NCBI GenBank assembly: GCA_963924555.1 | Contig: OZ004592.1 | Coordinates: 6,262,001 to 6,326,000 of the forward strand | Origin: Crambe crambe | Taxonomy: Eukaryota; Porifera; Demospongiae; Poecilosclerida; Crambeidae | DNA: 64,000 nucleotides | Direction: 5' to 3' | In this document: piece by piece, positions 1 to 11,296 of the stretch | Layout of the letters: every line of letters starts with the position of its first letter | How positions within the stretch are numbered: the first letter of the stretch is position 1 | Notes under the pieces: generated by a model | Database searches by the model: none | What the model was told of the DNA's origin: nothing | Seen by the model: only the letters and a program-made list of their open reading frames with translations | Position numbers and translations under genes: made by a program

Positions 1-1171
1 CATTATCAACGACAGTCTGAATGGTAGTGCAATTCTCTCCAGATTCAATAGTTAAAGAATCATTCCCAATCACAAAGTCACCATCAACACCAGCTATAAT
101 AATCATATTCAATAGATGATTCAGATACCGTTATAAGCTTACCTCCTTCTCTTCCAAAGAGTGAGACTTTGATTTCTCCTTGAAAGAATATTGATGGAGG
201 AGCTCTGCTCACACATACTTGAAGTCCGTCTCCCTCCATCACTGATTGAGTCTCTCCTTCAGCATTGCAGATTAACCCTACAATTATTAGTGAAACCACA
301 TGTAGCTAGCATGCAGTGTTCACATGTAGCTAGCATGCAGTGTTCACATGTAGCTAGCATGCAGTGTTCACATGTAGCTAGCATGCAGTGTTCACATGTA
401 GCTAGCATGCAGTGTTCACATGTAGCTAGCATGCAGTGTTGGATGTACATGAATTATATCCAATCTTTTTGCTGGCAGACTCACTTACATAATGACATCT
501 TCGTGCCATACATGCATGATTGTGTGGCTGTGGCACATTAAGTGGTTACACTCTAGCCTCTACACTAGTGGTCTCTTGAGTATAGACAATGGGCTGTTAA
601 TGAGAAATAATTGGGTTCACAAACCAATGTTTACATCAAAATATTCTACTTGAAGGTGCAGAAAGGGCTTCAGTTTTTTACACACATCAATATTTTGACA
701 TGATTAAACACTACATATCCACAGTGGCTACAGGGCACATACAGTTCCCAGACCAATAATTAACTTTACTTTGTCTGATTTACTGTGGGGTTGGTTGTCC
801 ATTACATTCAATAGAATCCATAAGAAAGTTTTAATATTCCTATGGCTATCTAGAATACCAAATACTACCATAGCTCCTGGTACACATTTCACCATGATAA
901 TTACAGAAGTTCTTCGTTTAATCATCAGAGAGAATGACTAAATAGGGATGGCATTGGAGGGTACAAACACTTTCTTTCATAATTATCTTACTCAGCGACC
1001 AATATATAGTCTAGCTTATAGCTAGTATTTAGATTATAGATATACTGCATCCAATCATGATGCAGATGAATAATTTACATAGCCAACTTAAGCTAACTTA
1101 CTCTGCCTTGTCTCCTCACTGGAAATGACATGTTGAAAGAAGAACAACAGTAGCAAGAGCCTTGTACACAT
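1..1171 (-). CDS. Secreted Calx-beta-like protein, 5' part only
   Basis: Three exons can be read: 1102-1171 (ATG at 1171), 143-277 and 93 to the left edge, where the gene is cut. Exon 1 encodes a clear signal peptide (MCTRLLLLLFFFQHVISS, then EETRQ). Its phase-1 donor joins the phase-1 acceptor at 277. Exons 2 and 3 give a stretch ending in GREG-AGVDGDFVIGNDSLTIESG, which fits the second half of a Calx-beta strand pattern (a D-F-x-L-T-I-x-x-G core followed by a hydrophobic-rich strand). The intron between exons 2 and 3 is only 49 bp. The protein is therefore probably secreted or membrane-anchored and extracellular. Sponges have many such proteins, and the function of this one is unknown. The first intron (278-1101) carries a 24-bp minisatellite. 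The gene diverges from NEDD1. Confidence 0.55.
298..441. repeat. 24-bp minisatellite, six copies
   Basis: Six near-perfect head-to-tail copies of a 24-bp unit beginning acatgtagctagcatgcagt. There are no spacers. It lies in the first intron of the secreted gene, so the eight-residue repeat it could encode is probably not translated. Confidence 0.9.
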
Positions 1172-1482
1172 TTCAAGGTGTAATATGTTCAATCGTACCC
1201 CAGATCTTGCATGCAGCTAATAGTATATAGTGCCAGGCCTTCACTTTGGGTTTTATAGGAGCTGGATTATGCGCGAAACCATTGCGCAGATCGATCAGTT
1301 GAAAAGGTCAAAGTCCAAGAATAGGCGGGGATTCAAAAGCATGAAGGACCACCATTTTTTATGACATGGCCCTGTAAGGTCGATACCATCCTGATAAAGG
1401 TGAGTTTTTTTTTAAAATCAGTCTCATAACATGAAATGAGTTTTTAAGTAATAAACGTTTTCTTGCTTCAGGTGTCATTTCA
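1172..1482. promoter_or_regulatory. Divergent promoter and NEDD1 5' leader
   Basis: This spacer separates the start of the secreted gene (1171, minus) from the NEDD1 ATG (1483, plus). It holds two GCGC-containing words at about 1269-1288 (atgcgcgaaa, ttgcgcagat). A probable 5' UTR intron runs 1400-1471 (donor gtgagt, acceptor ttgcttcag). No TATA box is evident. Confidence 0.45.
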
Positions 1483-4400
1483 ATGGCTGAATTTGTGTCA
1501 GGGTCTCTGGACTCTGTGGTATTCTGGGAAGCCAAAACCTTAGCCAAGAAAAGAAGTGCACAACCCTTTCCAAATTCCAACTGCCCACTCTCCTCACTAA
1601 CATGGAACTCAACAAGTATCCTTTTTAATGCACACTATGCATAGTCTAGTCTCATTGTGAGATTTTCCTGAGCTATAACTTAAGACACCAAACTAGCTGT
1701 GGTCCCCAGAGAGGGAGATAGAATAGCTGTATGTGAATTTCATGATGACATAATGACCTGGAGCTTCCTAAATACCACGGTAACTGAGTGATTAAGACAT
1801 CATCTTGCTATGCAAACACTACACCTAATATAACACCATACTCTTTATCCATAATACTCTATTTTTATTTTCAGGAAGGCAGTGACTTCACCAGTGGTTG
1901 TCTTCTTCACAACAGCCGCTACTTGGCCAGTGGGTCAGCCGATTCTTCCGTCCATATTTGGGACCTCAAGAATAGGACAATATTCAGGTCCTTCTCGGTA
2001 TATAGAATTAGCATTACCTTATGAATCAGTGTGCTACAGAATGAGTCTGGATTTTTAGGGACATGCCTCTCCAGTAGTCAGTGTCGTCCATAGTCACAAT
2101 GATCACTGGATTGTTTCAGGAGGGGGAAATGGCTCCATTATCATGCATACAGTCAACAGCAGCACACCTTGTCAGACTCTCCAATCCTCCCTTGATCACC
2201 CAAGCTGTGTAAGTTTGCTTGTGGCTGGCTATATATGATATCAGACTTGTGGATACATTTTCAGGCTGTTAATCGCTTGTGTTTCTCACATGTGGAGAAA
2301 GGTCAGCTGGGTTCAACTAGTGAGGATGGCAGCGTTTGTGTGTGGAGTGTAGAATCCCAGCGGTTACTTCACAAGTACTCATCACCCCACACGGGTAGGT
2401 AGGGATTCGTTGTGATAACAACCCTTTACCTAACAGTCTGAGATTACCTGATATTGTGTCATCTAGGCTCAGCTACAGACCTTTGCTTCTCCCCTAGCAA
2501 CAATATGCTGATGATTAGTGTAGGGATGGACTCGCGGATTAAATGTTACGACATTCAAACAAGAAAGTAATTGAAGGGTTTTGCTGATAGACAATTTAAA
2601 GGAAGCTAGCCTGCTTTTTAAAATAGGATTGTAACAGAAGTGGTGGCCCCTTCGCCTCTGAGCAGTGTGACCATGTTGAAGGATGGAAGCACACTCTTAG
2701 TGGGTGCTGCTGATGGTATGTTGAACTTATCTCCTATACAAACCACATGTTCCTCTGTGCCTTGTTTTTCTGATAGTTATCCGCTGTTGTATTATAGCAG
2801 CGCTATGGTTACACTCAGCTTTGTATATTTTTTCAGGAAAGCTCTATGTATACGAGCTGAGAACAGTCAAGCATCCGAAGACGACACTCCTTGGCCACAC
2901 AACAGCTATCACTTGCATTGCACCACAATTTCACTCCAAGGTACATACTTGTATGAGAAGGTGTGCAGTGGGCCTCAATAAAACCTATCATATGTGATCT
3001 TGTATGACTTATCTTTGCAGACATCCGGTCGGTCTAGATCCTCCAGGTCCTCTTCAGCTTCTAAAGGTATTGCACTCAAGGTTCGATGTCATGGTCTTCC
3101 AAAACCACATTATTCAGGCAAACTTGCTTCATCAAGTGTGGACTCAACTCCATCAACTGCAGACTCAACTCCATCAACTGCAGAGTCTACTCCTGAGAAG
3201 ACTATGCTTGGGGAAATAACAGATCCCTTCATGGCTACTCCTGTTTCTAATCATATTCAATCCTCAAGTAAACATCTCCTTCACACAGTGTAGTTCGTCT
3301 AATGCTCACTGCATATTATAGCAGCCACATTTAAATCTGATGAGAACCTCAACTTCCATTATGTATAGAGAGGGTGTGTTATTTGGTAATGGCAGCCATC
3401 TTGAGAGGCAAGTGCCCATAGACATTTTGCCTCTCAAGATGGCTGCCATCGCTGAAGTAAATAACACACCTTCTCTATAAAACACTGTGGAGTAAAATTT
3501 TACTTCTTGTATTTCTCTATACATCAGGTATATTTAGTCCCATTGACCCCAACCTGGTGACTCCACTGACCGGCAAAGTGATAACAACAACAGCCAGTGC
3601 CGCCCACCCCACCCCTCTCCACATGTCTTCCACCCTTCCTTCCTCCCCTCCAGCACCCAGTGCCGCCCACCTCATCCCTCTCCACATGTCCTCCACCCTC
3701 CCTTCTTCCCCACTAGCACCCAGTGCTGCCCACCCCACCCCTTCCACACCAGCACCCAACGTCACTCACATCCACTCTGTCACTCCAAGCTCCGAAAGCA
3801 GTGGAATCTTCTCCCCTTTGGACAGCAACACTACCACTGCCCACTCACGATTATTCACTTCCCGTCAACCAGTGGCCTCCCCATTGTTAATATCCCACAC
3901 ACTAACTGAAAAGAGACTACCTAATATGCCAATAGGAAATGGCAAGGTATTGTGCATGATAGATTAATTTGCTAAACCACTGATGTTACTTTTCTCATTG
4001 CTGTAGGATTTTTTAAACCATCAAATTCTCAATGATAAACAGGACAATACTGATTCTTACGATGGTATGTGGGACACTTTATATACAAAAATTTAATATT
4101 CATGATTATTATTATTTTGAAGGTGGAATGACATCATCTGCAGGATCTGCCAGTTCTTTATCGGTAAGCTAGGATGCTAAATGTTTAATACCTCATCTAG
4201 TGTGTTTGTGTTCATCAGGCCGACATACATTACACTGATCCACCAGTGGACCGACAATCGGCCGGTTCTTTACCAGTAAGGACACCAGTGGACCAACAAT
4301 CGGCAAGTTCTTTACCAGTAAGGACACTTGCTTTTTAAAGTGACTTTCATTTATATTTGTCAGGTTGATATACATCATCACACCGATCCATCAGTACATC

Positions 4401-5062
4401 AATCATCATTGGTAAGGGTTTCACCACTACGGACAAGTTGGGGGCCACTGAAATTGCAGAGGTGGACATTTTAATACACAAAGTACTGTGGTGGGACAGC
4501 AACAAGTATTCTTTACAGAGGGGTGTCCTTTATTTGGAGTGTCCATTATTCGGAGGTTCCACTGTATGTAACTTCTATTCATTAGGCTGATATCCATCAT
4601 CACTCTGGTCCTCCTCCAATGGAACAACGTGGTACCTTAGCAGCCCCACCCCCTTCAGGAAGTGCTCCCCCACCCTCTAGTGGCATTCAGATGAAGTATT
4701 TGGAGAATATGGTTAAAGATGCTCACGAAGAAACATTGTAAGTGATCAATGATGCAGCATTGATTATGTCTACATTGTAAATTTGTATATATAGACAAGC
4801 ACTGCATCAAGACATCAGAGCTCTAAGTGTAGATAACATCAAACTCTTCTGCACTTTACAAGTATGTTATAATCAGCTCTGCACTTAGAATGGTACCCTT
4901 AATTATCGTAGCATGAATTGCTCGTATAATGCATGCACATACTATTGTATACAGCAACAATCTGCAGCTCAACATGCTGCTCTTGTCAAGAAAATTGACA
5001 TACTGAGTGATGAACTTAAACAAGTGCAGGAACTGGTCCATCGATACATGCCCAAACATTAA
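1483..5062 (+). CDS. NEDD1: NEDD1, gamma-tubulin ring targeting WD40 protein
   Basis: Exons: 1483-1615, 1697-1779, 1875-1997, 2059-2208, 2265-2394, 2467-2566, 2627-2715, 2837-2940, 3021-3267, 3528-3946, 4007-4064, 4123-4163, 4219-4275 (or to 4317), 4364-4411, 4586-4737, 4795-4861, 4955-5062. All phases join; about 702 residues (human 660). Residues 1-304 form the WD40 propeller (for example ASGSADSSVHIWDLKNRTI). The middle is Ser/Thr/Pro-rich and poorly conserved. The last 75 or so residues are the helical domain that in NEDD1 binds gamma-tubulin complexes (IQMKYLENMVKD ... HQDIRALSVDNIKLF). The known family role is to recruit gamma-TuRC to centrosomes and spindles. The ATG at 1483 matches the family N-terminus (MAEFVSGSLDSVVFW). 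Oddities: the 51-bp segment 3067-3117 could be an in-frame intron or exon, and exon 13 has two donors in tandem. The 3' end is duplicated at 11461. Confidence 0.93.
3364..3479. repeat. Hairpin (MITE-like) element in a NEDD1 intron
   Basis: A 116-bp inverted repeat: TATAGAGAGGGTGTGTTATT at the left is mirrored by aaataacacaccttctctata at the right, with inner arms around tggcagccatcttgagaggc. It sits in the intron between exons 9 and 10. No coding content. Confidence 0.75.
4219..4317 (+). other. Tandem alternative 5' splice sites of NEDD1 exon 13
   Basis: A 42-bp unit containing exon end and donor (ccagtggacc...ttaccagtaagg) occurs twice in a row. Donors at 4276 and 4318 are both in frame, so splicing can include or skip 14 residues. 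The same unit is further amplified in the downstream copy at about 11530-11620. Confidence 0.6.
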
Positions 5063-5687
5063 CTCCAGATGGTCTTATAATATACTCCGTGTGTAATAAT
5101 TATTGTGAATATCATTTTTAACTGAAGACTCGACTAATTATTTTATTGAAACCTTCATATATAGTTGTGTGTTGAGTTAATCTTGCCCTTCCCCCCCCCC
5201 CCCCCCCCCCCCCCTTTAAACTTGGAAAAAATTATGAAGATAGTTGGAACCCTCAGAGGCTTCAGATATCTCTACTGTACTTTTTGCTCGTTCGCATATG
5301 ATACAATAATCTAACTCGCAAATCTGTCAATTGTCGACCATAATATCTTAACTCACCGGTGGTTATAGATTTCCCCCCGGTCAAAGTTCATTCTCTAGCA
5401 AATTAATCTGGCAGTTAATATTCCATTTTCTAACTTCCTAACTGGAAGTGAAGTTACATCACAGTTTGTAACTGGAACTCGACGATGTAAAGTCGGCGAC
5501 CTCTACCTATTCTCAACCAGCCATTATTCTATTGTCAACCACTTTACCAATTATTGCCTGTGACATTCACAGAAATAATATAATCAAAATTGAATCAAAT
5601 CAGAACAAAACAGAGTAAATACCAATCCAAGATTCATGTAAATTGAAATATCATAGTACTAGTTATGTATATTTTTGTCTAAGCAAT
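5063..5687. other. NEDD1 3' flank with a C24 run
   Basis: No gene is seen. A run of 24 C lies at 5191-5214. From about 5480 the sequence may already belong to the transposon whose coding region starts at 5688 (repeated words such as ctattgtcaacc), but I could not define a terminal repeat. Confidence 0.4.
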
Positions 5688-8321
5688 CTACTTAAACACA
5701 TTGCCGCATACACAAACTAAAGTGTCATCGCTATTTTTACATATGCAATCTTCATGCATCCATTTTTTACACTCTTCACTTGTACACTGGATCCAATTCT
5801 TCAACGGAAGCCCATCAGGTGACAAATCATCTTGATATTCACCAAAACAGACAGTACATTCATTGTTTGTACTTTCCTCATTCTGAGGGTGATATCCGTC
5901 CTTGGTTTTGCTTCGGGTAGCAAAAGTCTTCTTAAAGCCAGGAGCCGCCTTCTCTTTTTCTCTGCGTTTAAGGTCCATCTCTTCCTTTTTCCTTTGTTTT
6001 TCTAACCTTTTAAACTCCTGCTCCTTTCCTCCTTTCGATCTTCTTCTCCTTCTCTTCGGCTTTTCTCTTGTTCTCTTGCTCCTTCAGCTTTCGTTTCTCT
6101 TCACGTTCCATTCTCTTCCTTTCCTTTGCTTCCTCTTCCTCCTTTTTCTTCTTTTCTTTCTCCACTAACATCTCAAGTAATTGCTGGCTAGTCAGCACCC
6201 TTGCTGGACCCAGTTTCTTTCCATTCTTGGATCTTTTGGGAGTTGCGTGTGGCAGTGTGAGAAATTCAGAAATAGGGGACACATTTTTCGACATCTGACC
6301 ACCCATTGAAGTGGGTGTTTTTATCACAGGTGATGTAGGTTAGTTGTGTCCGTCAGGGTTGATGTGTTGGTTGGATCTGTAATCATAGACGTGGGATTGG
6401 TTGCGTCTGTCAGTGAAGAGATGGTGTTGGTTATGTCTGTCAATGTAGACATGGGGTGGGGTAAAGAATTAGTGTTGGTTATGTCTGCCATAGTGTCCGT
6501 CATCATAGGTGTAGTGTTAGTTGTAACAGTGTCAGTCACAGTACATGTAGTGGGTGTGTGAAGTACGTCTGTCACAGAATTCACAGAATGTGGTACACTA
6601 AAACCAGACAAGACCCTTCAAGATTCAGCCAAGGTATCAGATACTGATGGTGTGCAAAGCGACATTGCCTTGGGCTCACCCCCTTCTGAAGCATATGTAA
6701 CCGTATCACTACCACTACTGGTACTGGGCAAAAATCCAGGGTGATGAATATTTTTACCCAAGTCATCTTGTCAATACATAGATCATAGCCATTGTCATAT
6801 CTTGTTTGAAAATGACTAATTTGTTCCTCAGTGAAAACAGGCATAGGGGGTGACACACTCTCTTGCTGGCCTTGTTATTGCTATCAGGGGTTTGTTCATC
6901 ATCATCACTACTTGACAATTCACCACAAGGCCGCTCATGTACACTGATAGCTTCCCTATTTAATGGACACACCCCTGTCCTACAAAAACCATTGATTATG
7001 TTTTCAGGCTTAATTGCTTTGTACCAAGCCTTAGAAAAGAGTCTTGAAAATCCCAGCTTTGTAACAACAGCCCCAGGGTTACCAGTCATAAATTTGTGAC
7101 ATGTAGAGCCCCAATAAGACTTTAAAGGCTTGAAAAAACTGACATCTAAAGGCTGTGTGGTATGGGTTGTATTAGGGGGGATGCAAAAAAAACTATAATG
7201 CCCTGTTTACAGCTTGTTTCATTACCTTTGCAACTGAGAAAGCCAGATCACCCAAGCCACAGTTTACACTAATCCATTATTCCACTACTCCATCAAAGTA
7301 CCAGTACAATAGTTCCAGTATAAACTGAGGTTTAGTGTGCTCTAGGCTTGTTGCAAAGGTGCCTAAACAAGCTGTAGCTGCCAGAGAAATAGCTTCTGGA
7401 GTATAATGAGATTTGTGGCCATCTAACAGCAGAATCACTGGACGGTGAGGTGGAATGTTAGGGATAAATAGCTTGTCTAACCAGCTATTGTACAATTTCT
7501 GGTCAATCCACCCGCTCTCATTCATACCATAGAGGGTATTGGGCACCTCCCCTACCGTCCATTCATGGTTAAATCTCTCCCCCTTCAATATCACCATGGG
7601 TGGAAGCACATGTCCAGCAGCATTCCCACAAGCAACAACAGTGATTTGGGTTTTGTTACCTGAAGACACTCCATGAACCTTTCGCATACCTTTTGGTGCT
7701 ATATGCTTTGGTTGCTTGTGGTCCAGAGGCATCCCTGTCTCATCCATGTTGTAGATTGTGATGGTTTATCTAGTAAGTTGTTGTCAGATAGTGTTTGTTT
7801 CAGAAGTGAAAAATAGCTATCCATGTTCTCCTTGGTGATAGCCTTTACCCTCACACGTGAAAGAGAATCAGTACACCGTAAGGACAGCTTTGGGTGACGC
7901 TGCATGAATCGAATCCACCAGCCTTCACCGTTGAAGTGGTCATTATACTTGCCTTGGTTCTCTCCAGAATGCTGAATATTTCCCTCTTGGTCTTTCCATA
8001 TCCCATGGCAGCTGATTTGATCAGGAAGTCCACCAACTCCTTTTCTTCAGCCTCATCTAGGTAAGGAATAGGGCCTGGCTTAGTCCCATGTTTAACTCTT
8101 CCAGAGATCCTGTCCTTTAAAGTAGATGGAGGAACATCGAAGGTCCTAGCAGTCATGTTAATACTCATAGTTCCATCTCTGATGGCATTGATGGCCAGCA
8201 ACATAGACTCGTTAGACCATGTCTTCAACTTCCTAGGCCTGTTGGAGTTCAAGCGTTTTCCCTTTCTCTTCTCCCACACTCTAGTTGCTGCCTCCGCCTT
8301 TCTATTCCTGGCTGGCATCAC
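5688..8321 (-). pseudogene. Pogo/Jerky-type DDE transposase, decayed
   Basis: Read right to left. From 8321 come a basic N-terminus and a psq-type helix-turn-helix (NMTARTFDVPPSTLKDRI), then a CENP-B-like HTH segment with GWWIRFMQRHPKLSLR. Next comes the DDE_1 core with NMDETG (about 7747), LLLDGHKSH and PPNTTHTTQPLD (about 7165-7130), so all three acidic motifs are present. A Thr-rich spacer (about 6611-6324), a K/E-rich coiled coil (about 6240-6010) and a C-terminal Cys/His cluster like a PHD-type finger (ECTVCFGEYQDD ... WIQCTSEECKKWMHEDC ... CVC) follow, with the stop at about 5688. The frame breaks near 7920 and near 7760, at an A8 run near 7186, and around 6300-6860. A MITE also interrupts the DDE domain at 7210-7374. 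It is therefore not active. Pogo relatives move by cut-and-paste into TA. Confidence 0.85.
7210..7374. mobile_element. 165-bp MITE with TA duplication inside the transposase
   Basis: Terminal inverted repeats of about 26 bp: cagcttgtttcattaccttt at the left and its near complement ending ggtgcctaaacaagctg at the right. It is flanked by TA at 7208-7209 and 7375-7376. Removing the element plus one TA joins the host codons as SLAAKQGII, exactly as expected before the PPNTTH motif. It is therefore a recent insertion of Tc1/mariner type with no coding capacity. Confidence 0.88.
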
Positions 8322-8630
8322 TCCAAAGCTAGCTAAACAAGAAACTAACTAGACAGGCAACAAACTCTGAAAGAACTGCTATTCCTGGTAATTACGCGGT
8401 AGTCAGTAAATTCATTATAACTTCCGTGTAACTTCAGTAAATTTGGCCGACAATAGATAGCCGACAATAGGTAATGGACGACAAAATAATGATGAATGAC
8501 GCTAATATAATAATAATATTCATGTAGTCGCGCGCGCCAGACTAATATTCATGCTTATTAATTATTGCTGTTAATAGTACATTCCACAATCACTAGAAAG
8601 TCTACAATACCGTGGTCTTAGTGTAGAGTG
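8322..8630. other. Upstream flank of the pogo-like element
   Basis: AT-rich with two words tagccgacaata/ggccgacaata near 8448-8475 that may be subterminal repeats of the transposon. No gene seen. Confidence 0.3.
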
Positions 8631-9440
8631 TACGCAGAAAAATGTCAAACTGATACTCTTCTTCTCTGCCAACAATGAGTCCTCCAAAAATAATGCGCTC
8701 CGTGCTGGAGGGGGCACATCCCCCTCCCGACGGTCGCACCCTATTATACCCTCGCCGGCGCCGTAGCCACGCAGTCGTCTATACCATGTGTAGATCCACT
8801 TTTCCTTTTGCCCCCCCCCCCCCCCCCCCCCCAGGCCTGAGGCTATTATGCCAGCATAATTTTGGGCATAATTGGTACTTCCATTCTGCTGACATAATGC
8901 TGGCATAATGTTGGCATAATAGGTAAAATTTGAGCATAATCATGTGTTGAAATGGTGGAAGCAAAATGCTCCAGAGCTTCCATATTGGCTGCACAAAAAA
9001 TCTTACTAGTTCAGCCATCTTCAGCTGCCTCTGATATTTTCATTGTTAAAAGCTTCATTTAATGAGCAGCAAGACAGTACCCTACAAGATTGCTTAATGC
9101 TGCAGTACAACAAGCGTTGAACTTGAATTGCACATGCACACACTTTCATAATACTCATTCATCAAAAAAGTTTTGAGCATAATTTTGAGCATAGCTAATA
9201 GGTAAACTTTTTGGGAATTGCTCAAAAGCATAATAGGCTTAAAGAAGAGCATAATAGCCTCAGGCCTAAGGGCCCCCTTAGCAAAATTTCTGTATACAGC
9301 CCTGCCATATATCTCGCTATTCAACATTTCCTAATTCACTTCCTATAGCGTTCTATTGAATTGTAGTGAGCTCCTGCACTCTATATACCCATATGTTCTA
9401 AGCTTGTCATTTTGTGTGATGGTATGTGCATATTTATAAC
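8631..9440. repeat. Dispersed poly-C repeat, copy A
   Basis: Segments 8631-8832 and 9268-9440 match 13618-14095 (copy B): both share gagggggcacatccccctcc, ccatgtgtagat, a long C run (here C22 at 8811-8832), then caaaatttctgtatacagcc and the following ~100 bp. In this copy a MITE (8833-9267) splits the repeat at the C run. No intact ORF. Confidence 0.75.
8833..9267. mobile_element. MITE with GCATAAT-rich interior
   Basis: Perfect 19-bp terminal inverted repeats: aggcctgaggctattatgc (8833-8851) and its complement at 9249-9267. The interior carries many copies of (a)gcataat. No ORF. It interrupts copy A of the poly-C repeat immediately after the C run. Confidence 0.8.
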
Positions 9441-9660
9441 ACTTCACATAAGTCTGAACCGCCCCGCGAAAAAAAATAAGTGGGCTGGCTCGCGAGACTA
9501 ACTTCACATGTCCTAGCTATGAACAAAAAAGTGATATCATACGTATATCTATTCTATAGCTAGCTACTGAATTAAAAATGTTAAAATGTTCTTAAAATTA
9601 AAAGCTAGTAGCTACATTGCTACACATAGCTAATGTTCTTTCATCTTTGCACTTCTGTAG

Positions 9661-10501
9661 TTAGAAGAGTGCAGCTATAGCAGCTGGAACAATCAGCACC
9701 AGAGCAATTGGGAAACTGTAGGTGCTTGGACTCCCACTGTTAGGGCATACTAGAGTAATGACAATATTATAAAAAGCAGCTTGGACTCTACATAGCTATA
9801 ACTATAGCTACATAAGTGGTGGTAAAATATGACTCAGGGTTACTTTACACTGCACCATTTTCAAATGTAGCTATCCTGCAATGCAAGGTTTACGCTGGAG
9901 AGTAAAAACAGATGGGGATAGCTATGCACCTGGAATGCAGCGCTAGCTCCACAGTACTCAGCAGCCAAACATCCATGATAGTCCAGTGGTCCTGCCCACC
10001 TTGTCTGTTCTTCTTGTTTACTAAGTAACATATTTTCACAAGTCTCCATTAATTTTAGGAGCCCTTTTTCCTGGAGCTGCATGTGTTTTGGTGGTGCATT
10101 TTGGCGTTTTTAGAGGCCAAACTGTAGCCATGCATATAGGTTTACCTCCATTTCCATTTGAAAATGGTGCACTGTAGCTAAATGGGGCCTAGCTAACTCA
10201 CATGAATTGAAAGCAGTTCGAACAGCGAGAGTATTTATATTATTGCAACTTGCAAAATATTGAGTCAATGCAGAACCACAAGTTCTGCAGAAAGTCGTTG
10301 GATTTGGCCTCTGCAATAGTAAAAATTACTGCATAGCTAGCTAGCTACTTTTTTACAAAAAATTACAGCTAGCTAGCTACAAACTGAACTTACCAGTAAA
10401 ACTTGAGTAAGACAGTTTCCAACATTTGGAGATCCAGTAGGGCACTGTGAATAGGCTACAGCTGCCAGGCAAGCAAGGATGAAAATTTTGGTGACAAACA
10501 T
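9661..10501 (-). CDS. Small cysteine-rich predicted GPI-anchored protein, copy 1
   Basis: Three exons: 10394-10501 (36 codons), 10202-10310, 9661-9749; phases 0 and 1 join, giving 101 residues. Residues 1-19 are a signal peptide (MFVTKIFILACLAAVAYSQ). The mature part has spaced cysteines (C..C, then FCRTCGS...ASC). It ends in a short N-S-G-S segment followed by a hydrophobic tail (YSFPIALVLIVPAAIAALF) with no charged residues after it, as in a GPI-anchoring signal. The function is unknown and I recognise no named family. Two paralogues lie at 18763 and 27023 in the opposite orientation. Exon 3 is nearly identical among them while exon 2 differs. A conserved TATA box lies about 90 bp upstream. 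Confidence 0.85.
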
Positions 10502-10589
10502 TTTTAGCTGCTTTGCTGTTGAAGGGGAAAGGGGAAATGGACTTGCTATTTTGCTGCACAGTTCTATAGTTACATGAGACTTGCAGTGC

Positions 10590-10597
10590 TTTTATAG
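10590..10597 (-). promoter_or_regulatory. TATA box of cysteine-rich gene 1
   Basis: ctataaaagcactgca (reverse strand) matches the other two family members at the same distance from the ATG. A GCGCATGCGCA palindrome lies just upstream at 10613-10623. Confidence 0.75.
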
Positions 10598-10654
10598 CTT
10601 ATATCATGCTCAGCGCATGCGCAAGGGTTGGTTAGCACTTCAGTACTTTTCATT

Positions 10655-10865
10655 ATCATGGCACTGAATTAAGTCATCCTATTATTCTCATTACCAGGGA
10701 CCTACTCCGACTTGCCATTTAATGTGAATACTTGTATTGGCATGGATTTAAGTCACTGACTTAATCCAGTGCCATGTATACTCATGGCACATTTGACTTA
10801 AATCAATGCCATGAGTGACTCAAGGCATGGATGACTTAATTCAATGCCATGAGTAACTCAAGGCT
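10655..10865. repeat. Diverged direct and inverted copies of a 20-30-bp word
   Basis: The word catggcactgaattaagtca and its reverse complement recur at about 10658, 10758, 10784 and 10826. Possibly a decayed foldback element. Confidence 0.6.
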
Positions 10866-11296
10866 ATTTTTATGTCATTTTATGTAGGACCATTCTGTAG
10901 GTTCATATTTCTGACTTCTAAGCTCAATGCTGGAGGATATAATCTATCTTTCAAAATAGAGCTTGTAAGCTCGTGGAGTTTTGAAATATTTGGAGTAGCC
11001 CCGCCATTCGAAATAGCCCCGCTTTACCTTATAAGGGGGAAAAGAGTCTGGCTAGCGAGACTCCAGGTAGCAACTGGCTCAGGGTATGGGACCTAGCATG
11101 CTAGCTAAGTTGTTTTTCTACTCTGTACAAACTGTAAATCAAATTAATCAGTTAAACTAGCTGTGAATGGTAATTATGAGTAATTATGAGTAATTAGGAT
11201 CTGAAAGTCAAACTTTGTATCTACTAGCTAAACTGTACATGACTGGTTAAACTAGCTGTGAGTGGTAGATAGGAGTAATTAGGATCTGAAATCATC
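10866..11296. other. Non-coding spacer with short duplications
   Basis: No gene seen. taattatgagtaattatgag and the phrase gagtaattaggatctgaa recur between 11170 and 11295. Confidence 0.4.

Noticed and set aside
298-441. CRISPR-like direct repeats
   Set aside because: Units are head-to-tail with no spacers and the context is a eukaryotic intron; it is a minisatellite.
6068-6298. Phe/Ser-rich membrane protein on the plus strand
   Set aside because: Antisense shadow of the Lys/Glu-rich coiled coil of the transposase.
7277-7747. Intact transposase gene
   Set aside because: It holds only the first two catalytic motifs; the C-terminal 35 codons come from an inserted MITE, and upstream and downstream parts are in other frames.
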